DNA of 64,000 nucleotides. It comes from Antedon bifida (taxonomy: Eukaryota; Echinodermata; Crinoidea; Comatulida; Antedonidae). The stretch spans positions 15,538,417 through 15,602,416 of the forward strand of contig OY727101.1 of assembly GCA_963402885.1 (NCBI GenBank), given 5' to 3'. Numbering within the stretch: the first letter of the stretch is position 1; every line of letters starts with the position of its first letter. Shown in pieces: positions 51,801 to 61,017 of this stretch. Below the pieces are notes generated by a model that ran no database searches, was not told where the DNA came from, and was given only the letters and a program-made list of their open reading frames with translations. Made by a program: the position numbers and the translations under genes.

Positions 51801-54800
51801 CATCCCTTGTCTGTAACCTTAGGGCATGGGGAGTTTTGGTCTGGAATTGTTGCCTGAGGTGCGAAAACGGTAAACATAGAAAAGAAGTAATGGTGAATTG
51901 TGTCCAAAAATGTATTTTCTAGAGTACAGTAGAACCTCTATTAAGACACCTTCAGGACCCACCAAAGTGTCCCCTCTGAATACGGTTTCCCCTTGTTCCT
52001 TTCACAGGAAAGTGTCCCCGATAAGGGATTTCCCAAATGTGGGGTTCTACTATGTAAAGTTCTGTCTACAATATCAAACTAGTTTGACAAAAAAAAGTAT
52101 GGTAGTGATATGCTGAAATATGGTAGTGATATGACATCATCATGTCTATATATCGACACATCACATTTTTTTGTCACATAAAGTTTGATAGTGTAGACAG
52201 AGCTTGAAATGAACCATCTCAATAATCGTTCTACATTCTAACAACAATTAACACTCAAAATATAAGAAATTGATGACCTCTGCTGAGTCTATGGATTTAA
52301 CTAATAATTAATAATAATTATGATAAACGGCATCTGTCTAGTTATTTACAGATTGTAACCATGACCGGAAAACTTGCAATTGTGGATAGAATTTGCGAGA
52401 TCCTACAAGGATCAGCGTTCTCACGTCACATGACGTCACAACCACACCTTGGGTAAACGAACACTGTCATATTGCGTGATACAAGTATACCGTGGTCAGG
52501 AAACAGTTAAAGGTCACGGATCTTGCTAGTTGTACTATCAGTAACAAATCCCTGAATAAATTGCCTTTTATCAGGTATGCAATACGCGGTTTCACGCTTC
52601 ATTGAACAAGTTTAGACTCGATTGCCAGGTGCTTTGCATTACCTGGGGATTTCAGTTAAAACACAGCCAACTACGTATATTACGTTGATAATAATAATAA
52701 TTGATGTGTTTGGTTAGAATTTAACCTTTTTCATATAACTAGTATGATATATATTTATAATAATTAGATTTAAATTGTTTGACTTTTGTACATTTGAATC
52801 AGTTTCTGAATTAATAAAAAATAATTTATGACGAAAGTGGTTATCAATTCAATTCAATATACAGTACCTACCTTCCTTAATTAGATAAATTTATAAAATT
52901 TTTATTTTGTATATTGTATTAAGCTATCAAACTAGTTTGACAAAAAAAGTGTGGTCGCCCAAATATGGTAGGAATATCGTGATCATATATGGACACATCA
53001 CAACATAAAGTTTGATAGTGCAGACAGAGCTTAAAAGAGGGTTCTAAAAAAAGAAAGGCTCTGATACCAAATCGATGGATTGAAATGACGTTATAATGAT
53101 ACACAAAATCCTGAATTAAGAAAAATCTGATGGCACAGTTTTGAATAAAAAATTACATTTTAAATAGATTATTCTAAAATCATAATTCGTATTAATTAGT
53201 CCATATGGTTGACTTATAAATATTCATGAGCGATTAGGAACGAAGAAGTAAAATCCATTCAAGTCTACTTCAAATCTTCAACTTTAATAGGGTCAACGAT
53301 AATTTCCAATATATTTGTAAATAAATTTATTTTAGAGAATATACACGAAAAATGCAGATAAATTAATAATAATAATATTTATTCGGTCACCAATGAAAAA
53401 TAATCAGGATTGAATGTTTAAATATAGGAGTACAGTCACAAGTATGTTTTGTATGCATATACATTTTCTAAATATAGATTTAAAGTAGTGTGTATAAAAT
53501 GCGGGTGGTAACGGCTTGTCCCGCATTGAATCTGTATCTGTCCTGGGCAAGTTTTCCACCCAAACGCCCATCCACACAGCGTTTTCTGTGTACTATATAT
53601 TTAAGTTACAAATGTTGCTATTGTATGTAAATTAGATGTATAAATCAATAAATGTTATCGTGAAAATATATCTAATCTCATAAAAATCTTTAGTTATAAA
53701 AAAATATGTATGAAAAATTGATCACCTTAAGGATATGAACCTGTGACTTTTATTAATAGGGCAAGTGACTAATCTCTTTAACCTTTTTATGATTAAACAG
53801 GTCAGATATTTTATCGCGCAGTGTATATGACATTTAACATAAAACATAAGCAGATTTATTACATGATGAACACATGATAAACATTCACCTAATGTACATG
53901 ATTCGAACATGTGACTTCTTGTTTTTAGGACAGGTGTCTAATCTCGTAGACCATCATTATGCAGGAATCAGGATACAGTCTAGATACACTTTATCATGCA
54001 TCATTTAGGAACATGAGGCAGATTTTTTTTAAATACATATCGAAAGGCGAGCAACTCCCCAATTACAGGATGGATAAACTATTTTATAATAATATTGTGA
54101 TTATAAACTAAGTCTCATTTGAGGATTAGGAAGTAGAGTTAAAAGTTACAACCCTGGCACTAGGTCAGGATTGAACTCTGGACCTTGAGATTGAAAACAA
54201 ACACGTTAACCACCAAGCTACAGCTCCACTGTACAACTCCTATTGACGACCTAACAACATTTTTTATTCACCCTACATGAATCGAACCTGTGACCTTCTG
54301 CTTACAGGACAAGTGACTAATCCAATAGACCTCTTTATGATTAAGCTGGTTAAAAAGGCCAGATACATTTCATTATATAATGTATCATGTAACATATCAT
54401 TTAAGAATATGAGGCAATTGACGACATAACAACATTTTGATGAATGATACATTTCACTCTACATATGGTTCGAACCTCTGACCTTCTGCTTACAGGGCAA
54501 GTGATTAACCGCTAGACCACTTTTGGATTGAGCAGTTTATGCATTATATTATGCAATACTGTATATAATACAATTTAGGAAAACAGAAGTACTGTATTGC
54601 GATATTTAATTAATTACCTATAAATGATGGTATATTGAATTTAAATCATTTATATTAATTATAAACAAGAACTGAACAAATTTCTTTTACAATTTAAAAT
54701 GATTTTAAAACTGTATAAAAATTCATCTAAAGTATTTTCAAACCAACAAGCATTATATTTTTTTATTGAAAATATCAGCTTTAAAATGCCTATTCAATTA

Positions 54801-57800
54801 AGCCTGTTCTAAATCATACAAAACGCTGACGTCACTGACACAGGCCGATATGTTATAATGACGTTGATTTCCAACAAAGTGTATAGTGTGTAACAAATAA
54901 TATTGTAGATATTCAAAATAGAAAATACATGAAAAAAAAAGAAAAAACGGTGATAAGATTGAATACAGACGTATTATAGACCAGGAGCCCAGAGGGGTCA
55001 ACCTAGCTGGAAAGTTAACCAATTTCTATGCATGTGGCAATTATCTACGTACATATCAATGTATGGAAATGACAGTCTGGCGCGTTTCTTTTGGTGGGTG
55101 TGGCTAGGAGGGACATTGTAAAGGGTCAAAAAAATGAGCTAGATCAGCTGAAAAGTTAACCCCATGAAATATTTTGCAAATTGTTTGACATAGAGTGAAA
55201 TATAAGGAATGGCTATTGCCAGACGATTTTAGTGGTGGGGGTGCCTGCCAGACCCCCATTTCTGGGGGGCCAAAAATGAGCTAGATCAGCTTAAAAGTTA
55301 ACCCTCTAAAACTGGTGGGAAAATGTTCAATAAACTCTTAACTATCATGAATGACCATTGCCAGACATTTTCAGTGGTGGATTGTGCCCGCCAGACCCCG
55401 TCAAACACCCAACCCGCAAAAAATTGAGCTAGATCAGCTGAAAAGGTAACCCCATGAAATATTTTGCAAATTGTTTGACATAGAGTGAAATATAATGAAT
55501 GGACATTGCCAGATGATTTTAGTGGTGGGGGGTGCCTGCCAGACCCCCATTTCTGGAGGGCCAAAAATGAGCTAGATCAGCTTAAAAGTTAACCCTCTAA
55601 AACTGGTGGGAAAATGTTTAATGTACTCATAACTATTATGAATGACCATTGCCAGACATTTTCAGTGGTGGATTGTGCCCGCCAGACCCTGTCAAACACC
55701 CAACCCGCAAAAAATTGAGCTAGATCAGCTGAAAAGTTAACCCCATGAAATATTTTGCAAATTGTTTGACATAGAGTGAAATATAATGAATGGACATTGC
55801 CAGACGATTTTAGTGGTGGGGGGTGCCTGCCAGACCCCCATTTCTGGAGGGCCAAAAATGAGCTAGATCAGCTTAAAAGTTAACCCTCTAAAACTGGTGG
55901 GAAAATGTTCAATGTACTCATAACTATTATGAATGACCATTGCCAGACATTTTTAGTGGTGGATTGTGCCCACCAGACCCCGTCAAACACCCCCACTCCC
56001 AAAAATTAGCTAGATCAGCTGAAAAGCTAACCTTTTAAAACATGCTGTAGAATGTTCAGCATGATTCCTAGTATAATAAATGCCCATTGCCAGACATTTT
56101 AAGTGGTGGGTTGTGTCCACCAGGCCCCCTCAAACACCCCACCCTAAAAAATGACCCAGATTAGGCCAAGGGTTAACCACTGTAAAACTGGTGGGAAAAT
56201 GTGTAGTATACTGTCAAGGATATGAATTCTCATTACCAGACATTTTTATTTGCTCATTATAGAACCACCCCATCCATCCAACCCCTTACCTAATTCACAA
56301 ATGTGCCACTATGGTACAGTATATAAGTTCAACATAGTGTAAAATAGGTATTCAGAACAGGACTTCTTTGTCTTTTTGTGGTGTGGAAAAAAGTAAATCA
56401 ATTAGTCAATTGGTTTATGCAGTTAAAGGAAATATTTAGAAACTGACTTATCTTCTATAATGGTTCACTAGAGAATAATGTTGTTGATTATCATCAACAT
56501 TTCAAAACAAAGGCTGATTTTATTAAATGCATTTTGATTATGATAGAGAGTGGTACATCTTTAAATCAAGGTAAGTGTCCAGCTATGATTTTTTTTAATT
56601 GTGTATCTTAACAGTAATACTAAACAAATACAATTAGGCCTAGGCTATTTATGGCTCATTGATAGATATTCCACAGCGTTCAGTGGCGTAACAGCATGAG
56701 CGCTCACTGGCCTATTGCTTAATATAAGGGGCCCAGTAAACAGCCTAATGCAACTATGAACCAAGGCGTTGACACATTTATGTTAATATTCATGTTTTAC
56801 TTGTTAGAAGTATACGATTGATTACCATTAGGAATGTTGTTTCCTAATTTCTAATATTGTGGTTAGGAAGTCAGTGCCATGTCATTAATTAAGCTTTAGG
56901 CAAGTCTAAGTAATATGTATATGTATTGGTTTAATTATATTGTTTGAGATTAGGATACAGTGTAATTAAGAAAGACCTGGACAATGCTTTATTAGGTTGT
57001 AAGCACTAGTAAGGGGTATGGTGTTTATATAGTTACAGTTAATTAAAATAGTGCAATAATATATTAATTCACTAATTGTAGAGTTGTGTTTTGTTCAATG
57101 TTTATGACAGCCATAATGAATCTAAAAGAAAAGCAAACAGTACCAAAAGAGCGAGACAAAGTATCTTTAAGAATAAATCAAGAGGAAACACATTCAGAAG
57201 AAACATCAATAACCTTGGAAAAGTCACAAAGTTGTGCAGAAAAAATGCATCCATGTACAGTACAACTACAGAAGAGCAAGGAGATAAAGAATTACAACAT
57301 AGTAAAACTCAAGAAAAAACCTCTGAAACTACAGAAGAACAGGATATAAGTGAAGCAGTTGGACCAGCAGCAACAAGTATTTTACCTGTATCTGTTAGTA
57401 AAGAGGTATAATGTGATCATTAATTTTAAATAGCCTATGTTTTTTCTCTTTGAAAATGTATTCTACATTCCATATTACTTTTATTTGTAGTTTAATTTAA
57501 AGTTTGAATATGCTTGACTTGGGACATTACATTTCTTTCAGAACACTGACCATGTTTCTAAGTGCTACATCTGCCAAACGGTAACGGCGGACAACGATTG
57601 TAAATTAAGAGCGTTCAGTGAAATGAAATGGTCAACTGTAAAGAATGCTGCTGCATTACGTAAGAAAATGAAGTCTGACAAATATGCTGATACAACAAAC
57701 AAGATTTTTCTTATGAAACAACCTGAAAATTCAATCAGCTATCACCCTTTATGTCATAGGTATTACACTGCCGTGAAACAAGACAAAGTAGTGTTCTTCG

Positions 57801-60800
57801 GAAATCAGATGAATGTGGCATGTTAAAGGGAACTTGCATATTTTGTGGAAAAGGCCGAAAAAATGGGAAAGAAGAGAAAAGTCTTAAGATAGCAACTGTT
57901 TCTGGGTGCAAGTCACTTTCCCAGCGGGTAAAATTTTCAAAAAACCAACGTATCAATAGTCTAATTCTGTGTGCCGTTGATCTGCCGAGTTCAGTTTCTT
58001 CTAGAGTTGGCGTTCTACGGAGCAGTTGGAACGTACATTAACGACAGCGGTATCGAATATATTCTCCAAGAAGCAGATATCTTGGCTGAGGGGTCAATGA
58101 TGGGTTTCATCAAAGGAAAGTGTACTAGAATTCACCAATTGCTTGCCAATGTCTTGGAGCAAAAGTTGTATAAACGCTTTCTTCAAGAAATAAATGCAGA
58201 AGATCATCACACATTTCAAGAAATAATGTCAACTGCACCTTTGGACCCATCATTGATTGAAGAACATATATCGGATCCTGTTGTAATTAATCACCTGCAG
58301 AAGTACGAGAATTACTTCAAGTCAGTGCTTACTGGAAATATAGGTTCAACAGCACAATTCTGGGCTATTTACATTTTTCTTATTAATCGACTCCATAGAG
58401 AACTTCAGAGATGTGTGAAAACAAATGATGTCACTGGCTACATTAATGTATTTCCAACCATATTATCTGTTTACTTTGCCCTGAACCGACCTAACTACGT
58501 CAGATGGGGAACTCTAGGGCCTATTCATACAGAAACTGAAAAACGCTGACCCAAAGTTGCTTGAAGTACTGGAAAAAGGAGCATTTTCCATCAGACGTAC
58601 AAATAAGCACTACAGTAGATCAGCTGTTGACCTTTCCTTAGAACAGACGGTCAATCGTGATTCTTCTTCAAGTATGAGAGGGATTGTTGCCTTTCCTAAT
58701 TCGGAAAATGCAATGCGCCGGTGGTCATTGACTATGACTCAACGAGCCATGGCAGTCACGGAGCTGAGAACATTTGCTGGTCTTGAATTGGGGGAAACTG
58801 TAACAGCTCAATGCCGTCTATCAAGAATAAAAAAGGACAAATTGACAGTGAAACGGAAGAAATAGAGATCGAAGAATCAAGTGATTCTTATGGCGATGCA
58901 TGGAGTGAAGACTCTGATTCAGAAGAGGAATATATGGATTAATTTAAAATAATTTGTGCAGAAAAGTCATAGCTTATTAAATAAGACTGCTTTTTGTTGT
59001 AACTAGTGAAAACTACTGTAGATAGAATAAGGTACTATATAAAGTATCATATGCTAAAATGTCGGGTGTTGGGATATTTGATGTAGTTCTCATTTTAGTC
59101 ATTCATGCTGTTTAATGGGTGTCTGGCGGACACAACCCACCACTTTAAATGTCTAGCAATGGTCATTTATTATACTAGGGATCATGCTGAACATTTTACA
59201 GCATGTTTTAAAAGGTTAGCTTTTCAGCTGATCTAGCTCATTTTTGGGAGTGGGGGTGTTTGACGGGGTCTGGCAGGCACAATCCACCACTGAAAATGTC
59301 TGGCAATGGTCATTCATAATAGTTATGAGTACATTGAACATTTTCCCACCAGTTTTAGAGGGTTAACTTTTAAGCTGATCTAGCTCATTTTTGGCCCTCC
59401 AGAAATGGGGGTCTGGCAGGCACCCCCCACCACTAAAATCGTCTGGAAATGTTCATTCATTATATTTCACTCTATGTCAAACAATTTGCAAAATATTTCA
59501 CGGGGTTAACTTTTCAGCTGATCTAGCTCAATTTTTTGGGGGTGGGGTGTTTGACGGGGTCTGGCGGGCACAATCCACCACTGAAAATGCCTGGCAATGG
59601 TCATTCATGATAGTTATGAGTTTATTGAACATTTTCCCACTAGTTTCAGAGGGTTAACTTTTAAGCTGATCTAGCTCATTTTTGGCCCCCCAGAAATGGG
59701 GGTCTGGCAGGCACCCCCCACCACTAAAATCGTCTGGCAATGTTCATTCATTATATTTCACTCTTTGTCAAACAATTTGCAAAATATTTCATGGGGTTAA
59801 CTTTTCAGCTGATCTAGCTCAATTTTTGGGGGGTTGGGTGTTTGACGGGGTCTGGCGGGCACAATCCACCACTGAAAATGTCTGGCAAGGGTCATTCATG
59901 ATAAGTATGAGTTTATTGAACATTTTCCCACCAGTTTCAGAGGGTTAACTTTTAAGCTGATCTAGCTCATTTTTGGCCCCCCAGAAATGGGGGTCTGGCA
60001 GGCACCTCCCACCACTAAAATCGTCTGGCAATGGCCATTCCTTATATTTCACTCTATGTCAAACAATTTGCAAAATATTTCACGGGGTTAACTTTTCAGC
60101 TGATCTAGCTCATTTTTTTGACCCTTTACAATGTCCTTCCTAGCCACACCCACCAAAAGAAACGCGCCAGACTGTCATTTCCATACATTGATATGTACGT
60201 AGATAATTGCCACATGCATAGAAATTGGTTAACTTTCCAGCTAGGTTGACCCCTCTGGGCTCCTGCTCTATTACTATGCAATATAGACAATGACTATCAA
60301 CAAAAACATATATATTTTGAAACCATGTTAAAGGGCCAACTGAGACAAGTTTTATGCTCTATATATTTGTATGCCATTTGATGTTGTTGAATTGAATTGA
60401 ATTGTGTTTCTCTAGATAAAAACGGCAATAAAACGTACTTACAATATGATGAATGAATTAAATTCAAAATTCCAATTCAACAAACATTTATTTCATCAAA
60501 TGCCATACAAATAATACAAAGCATAAAAATGAGGACCAACCTAAAAGTAAACTTATCTCAGTTGGACCAAAAAATAATAATAATTAATTATTAATTAATC
60601 AAATAAATTTAATTTAATAAATTACCATATGACCGAGTGGGCCAAATGATTAAAAATTTGTTAAAAATTGGGTGTTGGATTATTATACTCAGATCACATT
60701 AACAATGGATTGACCAAATCCTTGTGTCTAAATTCAGCCTAAATTTGTGGGTGGGACTATACTAAAACATGGGATTATACTTGGTCACATACAGTAATTT

Positions 60801-61017
60801 AAAAATAAACTTTATAAATATAGAAACTACAGTATATACTTACAACTGCTACATTGACAAATTTCTCCATGACCTCAGCCCTTTGCTTTGGCGTGTGTCG
60901 ACTTAGTACCATACATTGAATCCACATGGATAATCCGTTGAATAGGCCAACCGAACGTTCCAACTTTACGTTATCCTTCAGCTGACCGCTCAGGGCATAG
61001 CTTTTAAAATCACCAAA
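33660..61017 (-). CDS. RASGRP: RasGRP (Ras guanyl-releasing protein), 3' ten exons, 5' end off-window
   Basis: RasGRPs load GTP onto Ras at membranes when diacylglycerol and calcium rise. Exons in gene order: 61017-60844, 49538-49422, 47205-47108, 45725-45550, 42125-42042, 40521-40417, 39687-39572, 37847-37525, 37163-36796 and 33830-33660. They encode most of the CDC25 catalytic domain ([47 protein letters not shown]) and two EF-hands with complete loops ([24 protein letters not shown]). A C1 domain keeps all eight Zn ligands and WGIIKQG, the DAG-binding type. A Ser-rich linker and a C-terminal coiled coil ending in [16 protein letters not shown] resemble RasGRP1. The REM domain and start lie beyond 61017, probably outside the window. 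One junction, 47108/45725, is two bases out of frame as read. Confidence 0.93.
34351..34540. repeat. Tandem duplication, 107-bp offset
   Basis: Both copies contain GGTCA(G/C)AATTTCCCT, then TACCTCTGTCCTAT and AGCCTGTGGCCAATTG. Confidence 0.75.
34905..35012 (+). repeat. G-rich tandem duplication with G-quadruplex potential
   Basis: Two copies begin CTGGAGTGGTGGGGG. The second reads GGGGG-T-GGGGG-AT-GGG-AA-GGG-T-GGGGG, enough G runs for an intramolecular quadruplex on the plus strand, which is the template strand of RASGRP. Confidence 0.65.
35567..35681. repeat. Direct duplication near candidate promoter
   Basis: CGATGATATTGACTG(A/T)GTAATTTTCG occurs at about 35577 and 35651, each preceded by TCTCGAG or CCTCGAG. 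Confidence 0.6.
35719..35788 (-). repeat. tRNA-like SINE head
   Basis: The minus strand reads GTGGCGCAGCGG (A-box-like), then GAGTTCAAATCC (B-box). The stems are imperfect, so this is a tRNA-derived repeat and not a tRNA gene. Confidence 0.55.
35888..35921 (+). promoter_or_regulatory. CCAAT box plus RFX X-box
   Basis: GATTGGTCA (inverted CCAAT, about 35889-35897) is followed by GTAACC-T-AGTAAC (35909-35921). The latter fits the RFX X-box pattern GTNRCC-N(1-3)-RGYAAC. It lies about 50 bp before ATG 35970. Confidence 0.45.
35970..36125 (+). CDS. Candidate first coding exon of an unidentified gene
   Basis: An ATG opens exactly 52 codons ([20 protein letters not shown] to YLYIILRK), ending at a strong donor CGCAAG|GTAAGG in phase 0. 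The composition looks like real protein, and promoter-type motifs (CCAAT and X-box) lie just upstream. It is antisense inside a RasGRP intron. I could not find a following plus-strand exon and do not recognise the protein. It may be the head of a nested gene, a copied promoter-exon fragment, or chance. Confidence 0.35.
36231..36384. mobile_element. Foldback MITE, 154 bp
   Basis: ACAGATATTG at the left faces CAATATCTGT at the right. From GGTTAAATATAAGATTTGAC inward the arms match almost perfectly to a centre at GGAATATATATTTCC. Confidence 0.8.
36391..36480. repeat. SINE-like relic, family S2
   Basis: AAAAGCCTCAGAATGCTTAACA and AAATTAAAAAGGTGAGTTTT are diverged matches to the fuller copy at 49785-49960. 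Confidence 0.45.
36796..37163 (-). CDS. RASGRP: RASGRP exon: Ser-rich linker and start of coiled coil
   Basis: Acceptor TTCTGCAG, donor CAG|GTATGC; phase 1 to 0. It encodes a Cys/Thr/Ser-rich segment, a basic patch ([13 protein letters not shown]), an acidic-Ser stretch and the helix [13 protein letters not shown]. Confidence 0.9.
37164..37524 (-). other. RASGRP intron, 361 bp
   Basis: Ordinary intron; nothing notable seen. Confidence 0.8.
37525..37847 (-). CDS. RASGRP: RASGRP exon: second EF-hand end and C1 domain
   Basis: Acceptor CTCTCCAG, donor G|GTGAGA. It completes EF-hand 2 and encodes C1 with spacing H-x12-C-x2-C-x13-C-x2-C-x4-H-x2-C-x7-C, all ligands present. Confidence 0.95.
38400..38615. 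repeat. Tandem duplication of MITE B-like sequence
   Basis: Two units share GGGATATTTTGTTGGG- or GGGACATTTTGTTGGG-like starts and AATCTACTAAAATAG(G)TTATTTT, then GAATTTGTC and GAAACCAA. Confidence 0.6.
39348..39454. mobile_element. MITE family A, 5'-truncated, with triplicated core
   Basis: The unit ATATCACTACCATATTTGGG is present three times in tandem before the usual right end (GTGTAGACAGAGCTT). Confidence 0.85.
39572..39687 (-). CDS. RASGRP: RASGRP exon: EF-hand 1 and start of EF-hand 2
   Basis: Acceptor TTCCATAG, donor CA|GTAAGT. EF loop 1 is [12 protein letters not shown]. Loop 2 starts DAD and is split by the intron. Confidence 0.95.
39688..40416 (-). other. RASGRP intron, 0.7 kb
   Basis: It contains a partial CTGCAG-type MITE (39866-39990) and the second MITE D copy (40036-40380). 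Confidence 0.6.
40036..40380. mobile_element. MITE family D, copy 2
   Basis: It opens GTATGTATTGTCCCC and closes GACAATACATCTTTAAG. The interior matches 26861-27136 (GACTTTGAATA, GTAGTTTTAATAAA, TATGTGACATTAAAATGGCA). It also has an extra TTGGCTGGCAGCCAA hairpin. Confidence 0.65.
40417..40521 (-). CDS. RASGRP: RASGRP exon: linker before EF-hands
   Basis: Acceptor TTTTTTTAG, donor GAG|GTATGT; 35 codons, phase 0 to 0. It encodes a Pro-rich start and [12 protein letters not shown], matching the helix before EF-hand 1. Confidence 0.9.
40522..42041 (-). other. RASGRP intron, 1.5 kb
   Basis: It contains MITE A at 40639-40796 and otherwise anonymous AT-rich sequence. An open frame at about 40845-41147 (plus) has no splice or homology support. 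Confidence 0.6.
40639..40796. mobile_element. MITE family A, copy with duplicated core
   Basis: Ends CTCTGTCTACACTATCAAAC and GATAGTGTAGACAGACCT. The core CTACCATATTTGGG-type unit occurs twice. Confidence 0.85.
42042..42125 (-). CDS. RASGRP: RASGRP exon: end of CDC25 domain
   Basis: Acceptor TTTTCCAG, donor GCG|GTAAGT; 28 codons, phase 0 to 0. It contains [20 protein letters not shown], the family's terminal CDC25 helix. Confidence 0.95.
42126..45549 (-). other. RASGRP intron, 3.4 kb
   Basis: Mostly AT-rich anonymous sequence. A MITE C copy lies at 45340-45515. A segment near 43590-43680 weakly resembles one at 41480-41560. Confidence 0.55.
45340..45515. mobile_element. MITE family C, copy
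   Basis: ATTACTGCAGTAACTGCA at the left, TGTAGTTACTGCAGTAGAAT at the right. The interior GCAATTATTTAGCATGC and CAGTGACTGCCCCATAAAC match the 8093 and 49745 copies. Confidence 0.65.
45550..45725 (-). CDS. RASGRP: RASGRP exon: CDC25 middle
   Basis: Acceptor TTTTTACCAG, donor AAG|GTAAAA; 176 bp. The frame gives [15 protein letters not shown] and ends [10 protein letters not shown], as expected after KIPILG. It needs to enter in phase 1, but the preceding exon leaves in phase 2. Confidence 0.88.
45726..47107 (-). other. RASGRP intron, 1.4 kb
   Basis: It contains MITE A at 46359-46496. A microexon that would mend the reading frame could lie here, but none was identified. Confidence 0.6.
46359..46496. 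mobile_element. MITE family A, copy
   Basis: Complete ends AAGCTCTGTCTACACTATCA and TGATAGTGCAGACAGAGCTT, 138 bp. Confidence 0.9.
47108..47205 (-). CDS. RASGRP: RASGRP exon: CDC25 (EMTELL to KIPIL)
   Basis: Acceptor ATCTTGTCTAG at 47206, chosen over a nearer CAG because it keeps phase 0 and the exact family length. Donor CT|GTAAGT. It encodes [11 protein letters not shown] and [16 protein letters not shown]. Confidence 0.9.
47259..48108. mobile_element. MITE family B inflated by a minisatellite
   Basis: TA|CAGTAGAACG at the left and GGTTGTACTG|TA at the right mark the element. Nearly everything between about 47375 and 48092 is roughly 45 copies of a 16-bp unit, GGGGTGTCCCTGAATA, with GTGG and TCTC variants. 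Normal family members are near 130 bp. Confidence 0.85.
47375..48092 (-). repeat. 16-bp minisatellite array
   Basis: The unit is free of stops in two minus-strand frames, so 297- and 264-codon open frames exist with a 16-residue period ([19 protein letters not shown]). These are repeat artefacts, not genes. Confidence 0.9.
49227..49290 (+). mobile_element. Solo Helitron-like 3' end, or 64-bp mini-element
   Basis: It has ATCACCTATAATTCGTCAAA, the same terminal hairpin (AATTCGTCA/TGACGATT), then AAATT-type spacer and CTAG|T, as in the 16112-16141 end. TCTTATACTA at 49227 could even be a 5' end. Confidence 0.55.
49422..49538 (-). CDS. RASGRP: RASGRP exon: CDC25 core
   Basis: Acceptor TTTTGCAG, donor AAG|GTATGT; 39 codons, phase 0 to 0. 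It encodes [20 protein letters not shown], the most conserved CDC25 stretch. Confidence 0.96.
49745..50117. mobile_element. MITE family C with nested SINE-like insertion
   Basis: The outer ends TTCTACTGCAGTAACCGCAG and TTACTGCAGTAACTGCAGT enclose an insert from about 49776 to 49980. Confidence 0.6.
49785..49960 (+). repeat. SINE-like element, family S2
   Basis: Starts after (AAT)n with GGTACTTGATATAGCGCATT, then CCTCAATGTGCTTTACAAAG and AAATTAAAAAGGTGGGTTTT. The TATAGCGC plus GCTTTACA pattern is common in marine invertebrate dispersed repeats. Confidence 0.5.
50672..50815 (-). mobile_element. 3' tail of a non-LTR retrotransposon (probable)
   Basis: The minus strand runs from a GC-rich tail (GGTGGGTGACCAACTAGC) through TGTATTGTATATGGCAG to AATAAATAAAAAAA. 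This is the layout of a LINE or SINE 3' end with poly(A). Confidence 0.45.
51248..51395. mobile_element. MITE family A, copy
   Basis: Left end AAGCTCTGTCTACACTATCA intact; right end worn to TGATAGTATAGACAGTCAAGC. Confidence 0.85.
51927..52052. mobile_element. MITE family B, copy
   Basis: CAGTAGAACCTCTATTAAGA at the left; GGGGTTCTACTA at the right. It lies only 4 bp from the next MITE A copy. Confidence 0.75.
52057..52205. mobile_element. MITE family A, copy
   Basis: Ends AAGTTCTGTCTACAATATCA and TGATAGTGTAGACAGAGCTT. It is internally similar to the truncated copies, with a partly doubled core. Confidence 0.85.
52921..53032. mobile_element. MITE family A, copy with deletion in the left end
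   Basis: The left end lacks TCTGTCTACAC, giving AAGCTATCAAACTAG. The right end TGATAGTGCAGACAGAGCTT is intact. Confidence 0.85.
53725..54530 (-). repeat. Cluster of tRNA-like repeats, minus orientation
   Basis: Four related segments (about 53725-53790, 53895-53960, 54270-54335 and 54465-54525) read on the minus strand as a tRNA-like head. The best reads GTGGTCTAGCGGTTAATCAC, then CCTGTAAGC, then GGTTCGAACC. The intervening sequence includes ATGAGGCA and TTTATCATG-type text shared between units. Stems are poor, so they are SINE heads and not tRNA genes. Confidence 0.6.
54085..54232 (-). mobile_element. tRNA-derived SINE, family S1, copy 2
   Basis: The minus strand has TAGCTTGGTGGTTAACG (A-box), then GAGTTCAATCC (B-box), then TGAGACTTAGTTTATAAT, matching the POLH intron 2 copy. 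Confidence 0.7.
54977..56250. repeat. Left inverted arm of the transposon
   Basis: The motif GAGCTAGATCAGCT recurs at 55136, 55278, 55426, 55569, 55717, 55860 and about 56007, with a decayed form at 56154. Spacing is 142-148 bp. 88-codon open frames inside the units are by-products. Confidence 0.9.
57091..58942 (+). pseudogene. Decayed gene of the 5.3-kb transposon (uncharacterised family)
   Basis: A Lys-rich N-terminal segment (57091-57405) joins by an intact intron (57406-57541, phase 0) to 57542 onward. That exon encodes CYIC, later [10 protein letters not shown], and [14 protein letters not shown], a CxxC/HxxC zinc-binding layout. After 57971 comes [15 protein letters not shown], then [29 protein letters not shown], and from about 58545 [11 protein letters not shown] with [11 protein letters not shown]. 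The tail is acidic ([12 protein letters not shown], stop 58942). Frame breaks lie near 57776, about 57960, in the A-run near 58542 and near 58826. So this copy cannot make the whole protein unless further introns exist. The NYxRW and EQTxNR motif pair matches many unannotated invertebrate proteins I recall; no function is assigned. Confidence 0.7.
59117..60270. repeat. Right inverted arm of the transposon
   Basis: The inverse motif AGCTGATCTAGCTC recurs at 59226, 59373, 59516, 59664, 59807, 59955 and 60098, mirroring the left arm. The unique tip contains CTAGCCACACCCACC. Confidence 0.9.
60274..60843 (-). other. RASGRP intron right of the transposon
   Basis: AT-rich, with a worn palindrome-like stretch around 60340-60580 (TATTTGTATGCCATTTGATG faces CATCAAATGCCATACAAATA; AACTGAGACAAG faces CTTATCTCAGTT). 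This is probably another foldback MITE. Confidence 0.55.
60331..60570. mobile_element. Foldback MITE, about 240 bp
   Basis: GGCCAACTGAGACAAGTTT at the left is matched inversely by AAACTTATCTCAGTTGGACC at the right. TTTGTATGCCATTTGATG is matched by CATCAAATGCCATACAAA. No ORF. Confidence 0.7.
60844..61017 (-). CDS. RASGRP: RASGRP first exon in window: start of CDC25 domain
   Basis: Acceptor TTGTTTTAG above 61017, donor GTT|GTAAGT below 60844; 58 codons, phase 0 to 0. It encodes [20 protein letters not shown] and [12 protein letters not shown]. The upstream exons (REM domain, start) were not found up to 64000. Confidence 0.94.

Larger units (their letters stand above)
49539..54976 (-). other. 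RASGRP large intron, part left of the 5.3-kb transposon
   Basis: It holds MITE C with nested SINE (49745-50117), a LINE-like tail (50672-50815), MITE A copies (51248-51395, 52057-52205 and 52921-53032), MITE B (51927-52052), a (TAA)n-tailed LINE-like fragment (about 53365-53590) and tRNA-like repeats (53725-54530). Confidence 0.65.
54977..60270 (+). mobile_element. 5.3-kb foldback-like DNA transposon with decayed gene
   Basis: The outer ends are inverted: TAGACCAGGAGCCCAGAGGG at 54977 and, on the other strand, TAGAGCAGGAGCCCAGAGGG ending at 60270. TTA flanks both sides (54974-54976 and 60271-60273), a possible 3-bp target duplication. Each arm has a unique tip of about 160 bp. It then has about seven units of roughly 142-148 bp, alternating between two subtypes, each with GAGCTAGATCAGCT. 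The 2.8-kb middle holds one spliced, frameshifted gene. Long inverted arms made of tandem subunits recall Drosophila FB and Galileo elements, but the gene is not a NOF or P transposase that I recognise. Confidence 0.85.
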